64,000 nt of DNA. Source: Pelecanus crispus (Eukaryota; Chordata; Aves; Pelecaniformes; Pelecanidae). Below are positions 12,801 through 24,100 of the stretch, one piece after another. Under the pieces are notes generated by a model. That model was not told the origin of the DNA and did no database searches. It worked only from the letters and a program-made list of their open reading frames with translations. The DNA is taken from positions 79,109,721-79,173,720 of the forward strand of contig NC_134643.1 in NCBI RefSeq assembly GCF_030463565.1, given 5' to 3'. Both the position numbers and the translations under genes were made by a program. The stretch's first letter is position 1. The number at the start of each line of letters is the position of its first letter.

Positions 12801-15800
12801 AAATAGAAGACGTATTTTCAGAGTTGACTGTTGCATTTTGACTGTTGCTTAGGCTGGCTTGTTCTTTCTGCAGGGCCTCCCTCTGTGTCATCTGCCATCT
12901 CTTTTTGCAGAATTGTCTTGTTTTGTAGAAGACAGGATCAGTAAATTTCGTCATCCTGCAGTTGCTATGCCCTTTCTAAATGTTCTTTCCTCTACCAGTT
13001 TTTGGTCGCTTGTCATCTTTAACTTGTAGCTTACAAATTGTAGGAGATAAACTATTTGCAGGTTACTGTCACAAAATTGGTGATTTACACTAGGGCATTG
13101 TTGCTGCTATATTTCTGATGTGTACCATGGCCAAAAGGTATGAATATATATATATATATATTTTTGATGTGGCTTCTAAAGTCAGAACTAAGTTAGTCTG
13201 TAGGTATGTTGTTCCCAAATGCATGGAGCTACACTAGCCTTAGCTGAACTGTGTCTGTCTTCCACTGTGTGCACAGTTTTTGAAGGAAAATAGTAGTGTC
13301 ACTCCGTGGTATTCAACAGATAGGAGAACCTAAAAATAATTGTTTGATTCTTTTCAGCATGCTATGGTTATTGATTCCCGGAACTCTTCAATCTTGCCAA
13401 GACGAGGTGCTTTGCTAAAAATTAATCAGGTATTAAATCACTTATACTATTACTGGACTTTATCTGTAAGTATGTTTGAGTAAGTCTTAATTTAGCTAAT
13501 TGATGTTCATGTTAAAAATGTCTAAAGTCAGAAATCAATCATAAATTGACTAGGAGGCAGTGATGGTGAGTATTTACTTTTTATCTTTACAGTGTGTGCC
13601 TTTTCAAATCATGAAACCTTTTTTATGGTGGCAAATTTTCATTTGTATACCATTGGTCAAACAGCACAGCCATTTTATCTTGCCATTAGCATTAAATTAT
13701 GTATTAGCCAAGATACATTATCCCTGACAGTATTTACTCTATACTTTACAGTAGGTATTAGTCCTTGTTTTCTAACACTGTAATGTAGGACTGCCAGACT
13801 GTGGTCCTGTTGCTACATACAAAGTTTGTAAGTCTTAGAATTAAAGATGAAAGACTGGGTAAAAAATAAGTCTCAAAGGCATACACATGTATCATTTTGG
13901 CACAGAAAATGGTTTCCACTCTTGTTACTTTCAGAGCTTTTAGAAAACTGGATTTTCTGCTGTATGGGTTAATACTTTAGAAACATGAACTTCTGCAATG
14001 CTTTAGAAGCAGATTGCTTTGAAATGTCATTGGAACTAGAAGTGTTAGTGTTCCTGTGAGCAGCAGTGAACTATTCTGTTTCTGAGTGAGAAAGTTGGTT
14101 GTAATTCAGGGTTTAGTTAACATATAATTTGTTAGATGCTGCCTTTAACGTTGATTCAGTCACTTTTCAACTAGCCCTGGTGTAATACAACTGGCTGGCT
14201 GGTTCTTCAGCCATGCTTTAGTACATATGAAATCTTCTCAGGTCTAGGTAAATACAATAAGAGTTTTGATTTCGGGTGCTGAATTTTCCAGCTCCATTCT
14301 ATTTTGCCATCATTTACAAAATGGCTTAGAAAGCAATACCTTGGTTTAATATTCAGAGGAGAAAATTGCAGCTTACTGTTCTGAGGGTCATGCATGGTTT
14401 TTCATTGGTCCAAAATTCAGTTGTCTCTCCATACCAGTGTATCTATATTTCTTGTACAGAAAATACTGCTTATGCTGATGCAGACACAATGAACTTTTAA
14501 GGGGAAGAAACATGTAAAATCCATTAAAACTTTCATAAACTTATGTCTTTGCAGGAATTGGCTGGCTATACAGGTGGAGACGTGAGCTTTCTAAAAGAGG
14601 ATTTTGAATTTCAGTTGAATAAGCAACTTATCTGGGATTCGGTAAATTTTTTTAAAGATAATTTAGTAATTGATCTGCATTAACAAGTGAGGTTATTGAA
14701 TCTATGTCTTACGATGATTTTTCACCATGGATTAGAAAAAGATCATGGAAGTGAAAGATGGATGGTGTAGATGTCTTGATTTGTTTTTTTGAAAGTGAAA
14801 TACTCTTTATTTTTAACCTGATGTTCCTGCAGTGCACAGTCACTTGAAAAGTGGGTATTTTGGAAAGAACTTGTTTGATAGTTAACCATATGAACTATTT
14901 TCCTTTCAGAAGTAATGTTGAGCATGTCTGTTCTTTGTGATCTTTCTTAAGAGTGATTTTCCAGAAACTTATTACAGCCTTGTTCTCTCTCTTTCATGTG
15001 GTTATGAATATTCTGACTAATCTTGGTTTAGTTTTCTTTTGTCATGGTAAATTATTAATAGATGACTACTAATTTTGGTATCATAGCATGTAATTATTTC
15101 TTCTATGTACAATTATTGGGCAAGAATTGGAAGGCTCATTTCACTACAACACTAAGCTTGCACTACAACATTTTGAACTTCATATTTGTGCACAATGAAT
15201 GATTTAAGTTCCAAGTTCCAATAAGAAAGACACATGGTAGCGTGAGAAGTTTACATGAGATTCCAGTCTGCCACCCTACCCACAGAGCCCATCACAGATT
15301 TTATGATGCGGTGTCTACATTAGTACTTTGGTTTGGAGTCACTGTGTGGTTTTGAAGCAAATTCCTGTATCATCGTCACTTAGGAGTCTTGGTTTGGTTG
15401 GCAGAGCAGTTCCTGTGTATACCGACTAGATTTCCTTCAGAGGAAATGACACTGGATAACTCCACTCCAAGTTCATTTTTAGTGTCCTCCAGCTTCTTAT
15501 GAGAACATAAGAATGAGGTCTTAAATTTCAGGCAGCTTTAACAGCATAGCGCTAGTATTAGGTCGAAATAGGTGTTTTTCTGCTTAGTGGAATAAGAATT
15601 TAACTATATACTAGAAATATTTCTGTCTGTATTTAGAAAGAAGTTCTTTATCACATGGAGATAGTGCAGTAAGTTCCTGCCTTATAGCTGAATGGGGAAT
15701 TAAACAGCAACTTCCATTATGAAGATTTAAAAATAAAGAGGTTACAATAATTTGCATCCCAACATACTAAAAAACCAAACCCAAAACAAAACAAAAAAAG

Positions 15801-18800
15801 CATTGAGATCTCTGTGTCTTGAAAGCCTTTTAAGAAGTATTTGAATGATGAAGAAATTCTAGGAGACTGGAAGAACGTTAGCATTATGCCAACAGTACAA
15901 CTGAAAAACTCCAAGCTACTTTCGTAGTGCAGATACTAATGAGCTGATGCTGTAAGGATCTGTTGGTCCGCTGTTTCATGCTTTTGTTCTGAGGCAACTC
16001 AGTGCAATGAAGTTCTTGAGTTAGACCAATGAGCCAATGCAGAAGGGCATTTTAAGGCTATTTGCTATACCCCCTTCTTACTGCATCATTATTTTTGCAT
16101 CTTCCATGTGGTGGAAGAAAAGGCATTGCCTGATGAGCGGACTTCTAGTCATCTGACATTTATTTGCTGTCCTTCAGTTGAGAAAGACAGCATATTTTCC
16201 TATGAAGTAATTTAATGGCTTCATGGCTATGCAAAGAGGACTTTGCTGTTTCCCATTACTGCTAATATGCCTGCGTTGTGAAAGTGAAGCATATCTCATC
16301 ATGTGGTGTACATAAAATTATGTCATCCTTTGCTCATGAGTGTAGACTTGTGTGCAGCCGGCTTTTGCATACACCATGTGTTGTGTAACCAGATATGCAA
16401 ATACAGCCTGATGAGTTGACATCTGATAATGGCAGGAGGCTTCTGGGGACTCTCAGGGCAGAAGGCAGCAGGAGTGTGCTGTAAAATTAGAGAAATTATT
16501 CAACACCTTTAGCCTAGGTATTGACAGTAGATCTCACCATCTGGCAGTAGTATTTCTACTTGGTACACAGGCAGCAGGCAAATGATTAAATGTATTTATT
16601 ATAGGTTTGGCTCCAAAGAATTCCTGTATAGATAAGCAGTAATGATGTATGTGTATTTGATGTCAATATAGTGAGTTGCAGAAGATGGTTTCATTTAATT
16701 ATAAGCCTAAGTTACAGACAGGTAGTAATTGTACATGTTTTGGTAGCTATTTGGTGGACTTAGCGTCCTATGGGTTTAAAATTGCCAGGAGTAATTTATG
16801 TCAGCAGTGTTGTCTTATTTCAAGATGTGAAAAGTCCTAAGAAAATAGGAGCTGGATGAGTGTTTCCTTTAGCTATTGTGAAAGTAGCACTTGGTTCAAA
16901 TGTGCTGTATTGACTTTTTCAAGTTGTAGCACTGCATAAAAGAAAGAGGGCAGCAATGATCAAGAGTTTCCTGAAAATACAGTTACTGATGGTGTGATAC
17001 CCATGCATACACTGTGATCATATGTAACTTTCTGTCAGACTAATGGGAGCTCTGCCTGTTACTGAGCGATGAAATTTTCCTAATACTGTTTTTAGGGAAA
17101 TTAAGTAATACGTATTGATAAACAACTTCTTTTTCTCTCCAAAGGTTTTTTCAGCATCACTTTGGGGTGGAATGCTAGTACCTATTGGAGACAAGCCATC
17201 CAGTATAGCTGATAGGCAAGTTTTTTTAAATGTTTCTTAATATTTTCAGTCAACCCAGGTAATGTATAAAGAAAACTCTGTAGTAGGAGAGAGAAGCAGT
17301 AGTAGTTCTGGTTCTGAGGAGAATAAAATAAGTTTCTAGTTAGCTTTAATTGTATGTTAGTACTCAAGCCATGCCTTCTGTTTTTGATTTTCATATTGGG
17401 GTAGTATAAATTTATAATTTGCTGTGTAGTAGCTCTGCCTGCCAATATTTATGGTTGCAAAATGGTATTTACCATCTCTAAAATTTTGTATCGGGCATAG
17501 GTAACACTGTAGGTATTTTTAGATTTAAAGCCATATTGTAACTATGCTGGCTTTTTACGCAATTTTGCCCCCTAACACCTGTGTTTCAAGATCACTAGCA
17601 GAAACTATTTAGACTTAAATTAATTTACAGTAAATACTAAGTGTCAGCTTCACGTGTGATAAATCTTAACTACAGTATTTCTATCAAAATTATTGCAACA
17701 GACATAGTCAGACATTCTGATTCTTCTTCAGTGCTGGGGAACCTTCGGTTTTGATCTTTGTAAGTGATGAAAGACTGATTTTTATTTTTAATACTTCCAT
17801 TTATTTTGAATTTTTTGCCAAATGCATCAGGATTTAGATATACATGTAATTTCTTGTATTTCTTTAAATACACTTCACTAAACCTGTTACAAAGTTACCT
17901 GTAACTGTGGAAGGCAATGTTAGAAATATGGCTAGATATTTTCAAATATGTCCTTCAAGTGAAGCATTAAATTAAATTTGACTGTATTCACTAGGTTTTA
18001 CCTTGGTGGACCAACAAGTGTGCGTGGATTCAGTATGTACAGCATTGGACCCCAGAGTGAAGGTCTGAAACTTTGAAATCCCACTCCTCTGACAATACTA
18101 GTGTGTAATAAATATTAGTATGTAACAAAGAATCAGATTCTGTCCTTAAGCTTTGTATATCTTAAAAATAATTGCACTCATTCTGCACTTTGAATCTGAG
18201 AAGCGTTACGTCTTTGATCTGTTGTTATATATTAGTTCACAATGGAATAAAGCCTGGTAGTTCTTAGTTAGGCCATAAGCTAATTTTGTAAACCAAGTGT
18301 GTGTTCAGACTTGCATACTTCCAGTGTGTCACATTAATTAGTAAGCAACCTTCAAGCTGAAAAAATTCCCAAAAGTTGAGTTATAGCAACAGTCACGTTA
18401 AATCTCTATTTGATACAGCATATGTTCAGGTAGCTTAGGGGAAAGGTAATCTGATCAACAAAGGTGTTTCAAGAGCCAGGAGCTTCCTCAGTTCTATCCT
18501 TACTCTGCTGCTGACTTGCTGTTATCAGTGGATTCAGTATATTTTAAAGCTAATTGTTTAATTGTATCAATTTCCCATTTTTAAAACTAAGGCAAGTATT
18601 TGAGGTGTTCAGGAGGTAGTCTCTGATGAACCACAAGTAGATGCATGCCTCGGGCTGTTCTGCTGAGGGAATGAAGAAAAATGGTAGTTCACTTAGAAGG
18701 TTTAAAGAATTGTGTAAGCGCTGATTTTTTCACTTGATGGTGGTGAGGTTGGAGGGAGCTAGAAGCAAGTGGCAAGAATTGTAAAGGGTAGAAGTGCAAT

Positions 18801-20966
18801 GTAAAACAATTTAAGGATGTGTTCTTGTACCTTTAACAACTGGTTCTTTTAATATATTCCACAGTAAGTGCCTTTATTCCAACATTTTACCTAAATAGGT
18901 GATTACTTGGGAGGAGAAGCCTACTGGGCTGGAGGCTTACATCTGTACACCCCTCTTCCTTTCCGGCCAGGCCGGGGAGGGTTTGGAGACCTTTTCCGAA
19001 CACATTTCTTCCTTAATGCTGGAAATCTCTGCAATCTTAATTATGGTAAGACTCAATAGAATTCTATATAACAAAACTTGCTTCTGTCTGTATATATAAA
19101 ACCAAAAAGAACAGGAGAGCTGTTCTGTGTCTATTTAGTCAGAAGCAGTTTGTTTACTGCATATATTCTGGTGCCTGTCAAAAAGCTGCTGCTACTAACT
19201 TGTATATTTGACAGATTGCCAGTAATTTTTTTAGCTTTCTACATAAATTCAAGCACAACTTGTAGGAAAGAGAGCTAAGACGGTAACAGTAGTATCTGTG
19301 AATTGGTGATGTTTGCAGACCAGTATGGTAATTGATAACACCTGCTGTCTTACACAGTTCTAAAGGGAGATTGGAAGTCGATGTTTTAGTGGGATTCTAA
19401 TGTTTTCTGGGATGAACTAAATACAAAAGTGGTGGCATTACAGTGTAGATGAGAGTGTGGTAGCTGATGTGATTTTTTTTTTTCTTTCCCTTCCATTCCC
19501 AACTTTTTTCAAAATATATTTCAGTGTATTAGTGTATGATTTTTCAGTATCAGTTCAATCAATTTGAGGATATAGGGATATTTGATGTCTGCCTTGCTTG
19601 ATGGAAGAGAGGTGGCATCCATATGGGATGGTGACACTTCATGCACAATTGAAAAGCAGACGAATCACCTTCAAAATGAATAGAGACCCACTAAAGACAA
19701 AAGTCTTCAGTACTCATTTCCAGATTCATGCAAGTAGGTACCCTGTGGAGGGAAATGAAGATCAACCAGCAATCCACCTAGAACTGTAGAAGTTTGTAGT
19801 TCGAGTCCAAGGTATTTGGTTGGCATTTATGGCAGTTGTGGGTAGTGAAGAAATTTTGAATCTGCAGGGGATGCTCCAAAGTAGTCTGTCTTCTAGCTCT
19901 AAAAATCCAGTTAGCCTTTGACGACCTTGACAGTCAACTTTGATTCTTGTTCTCCTGCTCTTTTGCTTTTAGGTGATGGTCCCAGAGCTCACCTACAGAA
20001 GTTGGCAGAGTATATCCGATGGTCTTATGGTGCCGGAATAGTGCTGCGACTTGGAAACATTGCTAGATTAGAACTTAACTACTGTTTCCCCATGGGAGTA
20101 CAGTCTGGTGACAGGTTTGGTTTTTTACACCAATTTCTTTAATAGTAACTGGTTTTAAAGGTTACTGCGCTTCTATCTGGTTTTGGCAGAGAGAATTGCT
20201 TCCTTTAAATTTTGTTTATTCTATGCCAGTTTAGAGATTTTTTCAGCACTTGATGCTCTTCTTTTAGTTCGCTGTACTCATGTTGGTTTCCCAGTACTTC
20301 TTGGTTTAAGACTTGGTATCTCAAGTTCAAAGTTCATTGAACTTGAGATTAGCCGTTGAAATGTTATCAGCAGCTGTATAGCAGGTTTTATTTCTTTAGG
20401 GGAAACAATCACACAAACAGCTCATGGGATTTTCTTAAGCTTTCCTAAAAAAAGTGGTTGGATAAATACTGAGTTTAATGTCTTTGAAAAATTAAAACAA
20501 GTTTAATTATAGATAAAGGGAGAACAAATTAATTTGTTAGCAACCAATTATCCTACACCAAGCAAATATTATAGTACTGAATAGAAAAGCTTCAGGGGGC
20601 CTGTTCTTGCCTGTGAATACTGTGTGAGATACTCTGTATTTCGTACAGGAGTTGGATTATATTCCTACTTCTCATTCATGTGAAATATGAATTAATAATA
20701 GCCATTTGAAAATTATGGGCTTTATTTTGCAAATGTAAATACTCCATATGGATGAGAGATTGGCAAAGCATTTATTTAAAAAAGCCTTTGTCAGCAAAAA
20801 TTTGAACTGTGACTTTCCAAAGATTGAAATCCTTGGGAATTTGGGGGTAGGGAGAGTTGATTTTAATTTCATCAGTACCTTCTGTATCACTTACAATGTT
20901 TATTATTTGTTTCTTTTCAGGATATGTGATGGTGTTCAGTTTGGAGCAGGAATCAGATTTCTATAA
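3878..20966 (+). CDS. SAMM50: SAMM50, sorting and assembly machinery component 50 (SAM50), complete
   Basis: Central subunit of the SAM complex in the mitochondrial outer membrane. It inserts beta-barrel proteins such as VDAC and TOM40, works with metaxins, and contacts MICOS at cristae junctions. Coding exons: 3878-3898, 5949-6059, 7407-7508, 8306-8393, 9510-9616, 11519-11649, 11863-11950, 12513-12641, 13358-13429, 14555-14641, 17145-17215, 17995-18062, 18899-19045, 19973-20114, 20921-20966. They sum to 1410 nt, i.e. 469 codons plus TAA, the same length as human SAM50. An acidic N-terminal segment (residues about 10-44) has no cleavable presequence. A single POTRA domain spans about 45-125, and the 16-strand Omp85-type barrel about 140-469. 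The VRGF motif of barrel loop 6 is at residues 345-348. The C-terminal beta-signal QFGAGIRF (461-468) fits polar-x-Gly-x-x-hydrophobic-x-hydrophobic. The start has a near-perfect Kozak context (GCCGCCATGG). All introns are GT-AG except intron 11, which is GC-AG. Confidence 0.97.
3944..4037. repeat. Perfect 45-bp inverted repeat with 4-nt loop in SAMM50 intron 1
   Basis: Bases 3944-3988 are the exact reverse complement of 3993-4037, separated only by CCTT at 3989-3992. The arms are about 80% G+C and rich in CpG. The pairing stops abruptly (G against G at 3943/4038). It lies 45 nt after the exon 1 donor. Either a real cruciform-prone palindrome or a fold-back artefact of sequencing or assembly. 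Confidence 0.95.
5949..6059 (+). CDS. SAMM50: SAMM50 coding exon 2
   Basis: Acceptor TTTCAG, donor GTAAGT, 37 codons (residues 8-44). It encodes the acidic N-terminal segment beginning [13 protein letters not shown], rich in Glu up to the POTRA domain. Phase 0 at both ends. Confidence 0.96.
7407..7508 (+). CDS. SAMM50: SAMM50 coding exon 3
   Basis: Acceptor TTTAG, donor GTAAGT, 34 codons (residues 45-78). It starts the POTRA domain with [17 protein letters not shown], one of the most conserved stretches of SAM50. Confidence 0.97.
8306..8393 (+). CDS. SAMM50: SAMM50 coding exon 4
   Basis: Acceptor TGTAG, donor GTATGT; residues 79 to 108 (split codon). It encodes [19 protein letters not shown] of the POTRA helix and strand. 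The open frame that continues to 8689 is intron read-through. Confidence 0.97.
9510..9616 (+). CDS. SAMM50: SAMM50 coding exon 5
   Basis: Acceptor TGTAG, donor GTATGA; residues 108-143. It completes the POTRA domain ([17 protein letters not shown]) and enters the first barrel strand ([14 protein letters not shown]). Confidence 0.97.
11519..11649 (+). CDS. SAMM50: SAMM50 coding exon 6
   Basis: Acceptor CATAG, donor GTAGGG; residues 144-187 (split Asn codon, AA|T). Early beta-barrel strands, including [17 protein letters not shown]. Confidence 0.97.
11863..11950 (+). CDS. SAMM50: SAMM50 coding exon 7
   Basis: Acceptor TTTCAG, donor GTAAGT; residues 187-216. Barrel strand and loop with [20 protein letters not shown]. 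Ends in phase 0. Confidence 0.96.
12513..12641 (+). CDS. SAMM50: SAMM50 coding exon 8
   Basis: Acceptor TTCTAG, donor GTAAGT, 43 codons (residues 217-259). Barrel strands with [14 protein letters not shown]. Phase 0 at both ends. Confidence 0.97.
13144..13161 (+). repeat. (AT)9 microsatellite in SAMM50 intron 8
   Basis: Uninterrupted AT dinucleotide run of 18 nt. Likely length-polymorphic; no other meaning seen. Confidence 0.9.
13358..13429 (+). CDS. SAMM50: SAMM50 coding exon 9
   Basis: Acceptor TTTCAG, 24 codons (residues 260-283), [20 protein letters not shown]. The donor GTATTA is weaker than consensus, but frame and homology are clear. Confidence 0.96.
14555..14641 (+). CDS. SAMM50: SAMM50 coding exon 10
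   Basis: Acceptor TTGCAG, donor GTAAAT, 29 codons (residues 284-312), [18 protein letters not shown]. Followed by the 2.5 kb intron 10, in which I see no repeat family or other gene. Confidence 0.97.
17145..17215 (+). CDS. SAMM50: SAMM50 coding exon 11 (GC donor)
   Basis: Acceptor CAAAG; residues 313-336, [20 protein letters not shown]. The exon ends ATAG at 17215 and the intron begins GCAAGT, not GT. AG|GCAAGT is the usual form of a minor GC-AG donor. The frame joins exactly to exon 12 (split Arg codon AG|G). No GT nearby would keep the conserved residues ADRFYLGG. Confidence 0.95.
17995..18062 (+). CDS. SAMM50: SAMM50 coding exon 12 (VRGF loop)
   Basis: Acceptor ACTAG; residues 336-359. 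It contains SVRGF, the conserved VRGF motif of Omp85-family loop 6 that sits inside the barrel. The donor GTCTGA is weak (C at +3, T at +4). Confidence 0.96.
18107..18112 (+). terminator. SAMM50: Candidate intronic polyadenylation signal in SAMM50 intron 12
   Basis: AATAAA 45 nt after the weak exon 12 donor. Reading through the donor adds only GLKL after the conserved SE, then TGA. A transcript polyadenylated here would encode a barrel truncated after the VRGF motif. Usage is unproven. Confidence 0.3.
18899..19045 (+). CDS. SAMM50: SAMM50 coding exon 13
   Basis: Acceptor AATAG, donor GTAAGA; residues 359-408, including [20 protein letters not shown] and the strand [15 protein letters not shown]. 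Split Gly codons at both ends. Confidence 0.97.
19973..20114 (+). CDS. SAMM50: SAMM50 coding exon 14
   Basis: Acceptor TTTTAG; residues 408-455, including [20 protein letters not shown] and [13 protein letters not shown]. The donor GTTTGG is weaker than consensus. Confidence 0.97.
20318..20349. repeat. Short perfect hairpin in SAMM50 intron 14
   Basis: Two 13-bp arms (20318-20330 and 20337-20349) pair exactly around the loop AGTTCA. Too short a stem for a typical microRNA precursor; function unknown. Confidence 0.85.
20921..20966 (+). CDS. SAMM50: SAMM50 terminal coding exon 15
   Basis: Acceptor CTTTTCAG; residues 455-469 and TAA at 20964-20966. It encodes the beta-signal ending QFGAGIRFL that the SAM complex recognises in its clients and that SAM50 itself carries. 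Confidence 0.97.
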
Positions 20967-21140
20967 TACAGAAACATTTTACATCAGTATATGAAATTGT
21001 GCTCTGTAATTGAAATGAAGACTGTAATATAGCTTGATACGGTCTAACTTTTTTCTTGAAATACAGATACACTGCTGAGCGATTTACCTCTCAGACTCCA
21101 CAAGAAACTACATTAAAAAATTATGCTCTAAAGGTTCATT
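20967..21140 (+). other. SAMM50: SAMM50 3' UTR (approximate end)
   Basis: AT-rich sequence from the stop to about 20 nt after ATTAAA at 21112-21117. A short 3' UTR of 150-180 nt is plausible; the exact cleavage site is inferred. Confidence 0.6.
21112..21117 (+). terminator. SAMM50: SAMM50 polyadenylation signal
   Basis: ATTAAA, the second most common vertebrate signal, 146 nt after the stop codon. It is followed by U- and GU-rich sequence after 21135. Confidence 0.6.
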
Positions 21141-24100
21141 GTATCTCTGATTCTTATCAAAGATGGGAGTGTGTTTGTAGGATTCTAGCTATTTTAACTT
21201 ACAGTTTTTTGTTATTAGTTGTTATTTAAAATATTAGAGAGTTGTGTCAGAAATTGGCTCTTGGATACCGTTCACATGAGTACAGTTGTCATTGGCCTGC
21301 ACAGCCTTCATTCTTCCAGCCACAAGTCTCAGAAGTATTGGGATGACCAAGTGTGAATCTGGCTGGAGTGGAAATGTAAGGGGGACAGTTTTTCTCCATG
21401 AGCAAATGACCCTAAAAAAATTCTGTTCTGCATCAAAAATTATTTTATACGAATAATGGTTGTAAGTGAATCAAAATGTTCTGATTGGAATATATTTCAC
21501 TCTTGTAAAATCATCTACATTTAAATGCCTCCTACAATCTGAATTGAATACTGTAAAAATTCAAGTCAGCTGCTTAGCACAGTAAATACTGAAATTCAAG
21601 AATAACTTTGAAAGGTTCAGGGTTCTCAACTCTGAGGCAGTTTTGAGTGTTCTAATGCTCTTAGTGAAGCCATCGATTTGGGCCTTGCAAACAGATCTTT
21701 TTGTAGCAGTTGCAAAAGGGATGTCTAGACGTGATCGTGTGATACTATCTTGTTTGCTTTTGTGTCAGAGGCATGCGTCTCTACTGACTTCTTTAGATGC
21801 TAATTTCACTTAAAAGTGACCTCCTGCTTTATCACTCGACATATATTCCAGTTTTTATAAGGTTGGACTAATTCACTAGTTTAGTTCTAACAACTCATCT
21901 TTGAAGATAGCTACATGTGCATTTTTTTTATATGTATCGGTCCTGAGTTGTCATTGTCCTAAGAGAATCTGAACCTAGAATCCACTTTCCTTGCATCTAA
22001 AATTACATTTTTTTGTTACTAGGTGTTGACAAAATTAAAGTCATAATACAAAGAAGATTCTGAGAGAGTAGAACAGAAATACACAAGCTGTTATACTCCT
22101 GATTTCTTCTACTCAGCTAAAGTCACAGGTTTGGACATACTGGCAAGCTACTTGACTTTGCCGAATGCTGTCGGGACTGCCATGAGATCTTGTTCCCAGT
22201 CAAGTTAGCACTGAGACTCCACTCTAATTAAAGAGACCAGAGTTTTATACATTGCTTAATCATCGGTATATATTCCTGTTGCTGTAATACAGTAACTAAA
22301 TTTGTTCATGTTGATAACTCACTTTCCAAAATACGAAGGCTGGAAACTGATCTGCTTGGTTTTGCAGAGCTCCGCTTGACTAAACATCCTTCCCTTTTTA
22401 TAAAGTTGCAGCAACAGGCTCACAGATGTTCAAAACAGAAAATTGTGTGAATGACAGAAGTCAGGTCTATTTCAAATACCAAAATTTAATATAAAGAACC
22501 TTTTTTTCCAGTGTGTGTATCTGACAGCTACTGTAGCAAACACATATTTAAGAAAACATTTCTGATGATTTTTTGTTGTTATGAGATAAAATATGACACT
22601 ATGTTAAGAATGTCAACAAATGTTGCTGTTTTTTCACCAGCACTGTCTACATTTTGACATCTAAAAATATTTTTAGTGGGAAGAATGGGAATGTTTAGAT
22701 ACCAAAAGACTGTTAGGATTTTCTCCCAGGAGTTCAAAGTTTATTTTGGTCTTGTTGATAAAATGTGATGTATTCTGTTGCCTTAAGAACTCCTTTTTGT
22801 GCCCACTTACTAAAGACTGGTCAAGCGCAGTACTTCAATAAATGAGAGAGTCCTAAGCTAGTATCATTTGGCCATTTTAGAGGGGAAAGTAGCCTTCCTG
22901 AGTTGGGCAGGCCTACAGAAATAGCCTCAGCCTGCACACTAAGCAGCAGCTAGTCCGCAATTAAGTTTTGAGAGAACTGTCATGTATATGAGAAATAAGG
23001 GATGAATGGGGGAAACTTTGCTGAAGGCTGAAGAGGCCTTTCAAGCACATCTGCTGAGAGACCATGATACACTGCACACCATAGAATTGTCCAGTAAGAA
23101 TAAAGGCAGAAAAATCATGTTACACGAGTCTTTATGGGTCACCGTTTCCCTACCTGTACTGCACTACATCGAAAGATAACATTTTCTTACGGCATATAAA
23201 AAGTGCACAAAAGCTATCACAGTGCATAAAGTATTCCTGTATTCCTCTGGAAGGAACATCTGGATTACACTGTTACTCTACAAAATATTGATATGATTAA
23301 TATATTCCCATTTGAAATTTGTTGCAGAGGCTCTAATAATTAGGATGGCTAAGACAGAAATCAGAATCCCACCAGAAGCTGCGGTAGTGCTAAGTGGACT
23401 CGGTGCTAGAACGGCTCTGGACAGACCTGAAGCAATTCTCCTCTTGGCTGACTGCATTTCTGGCCATAGAGTTTGTCTGTGAAAGGATAAAAGGCGTAAG
23501 GAAGGCCTGCAGTTGTAACTGTGATTCAAAAGCATAGTATGTGCTTAAATGGGTAGTTTTGGATATCACTTTATCTATTGAGGAGTTGAGATGCTCTTGC
23601 TTTTATAGTCATGCCCAGTGTTTGGGACAGTAAGATGGTGACAAATGCCTCCAGATGGTACACCTCAAACAACTGCCCACATGCTTGTGAATTCTTTTAA
23701 TTTTATGTGAACAGTGCTGAGGTTGCAAACACCACCTGAAGCAAGAGTTTCATCATCTGTGTTGTTACTTCACTGCTTACAGTCCTTTCTAGGGTGAAAA
23801 GAGGCCTGGGGAAGAGAGGAGGGGTTTTTGGGACAACGGCTGTACAGTCTTGTTGCTGTGTTGGGGGCACCTCTGAGCCAGTGAGAAGGCGGCAGTAATG
23901 TTTCAGAAGCAGGGCTAATATTTGTATCACCAGTAATAAGAAAATGGGTGATTTCTTGGAGTTGTTCCACTTACATAAAAAAGTTGAAAATGCTTTTTGT
24001 ATTTGCACGATGTGGTGGTATTAGGCACTGTTAATGAGTACGGTGCTAGGGAGCTTTGGAGGAATGTGGAAGAGGAAATTGAGAGGTTGTTAGAACGTAA

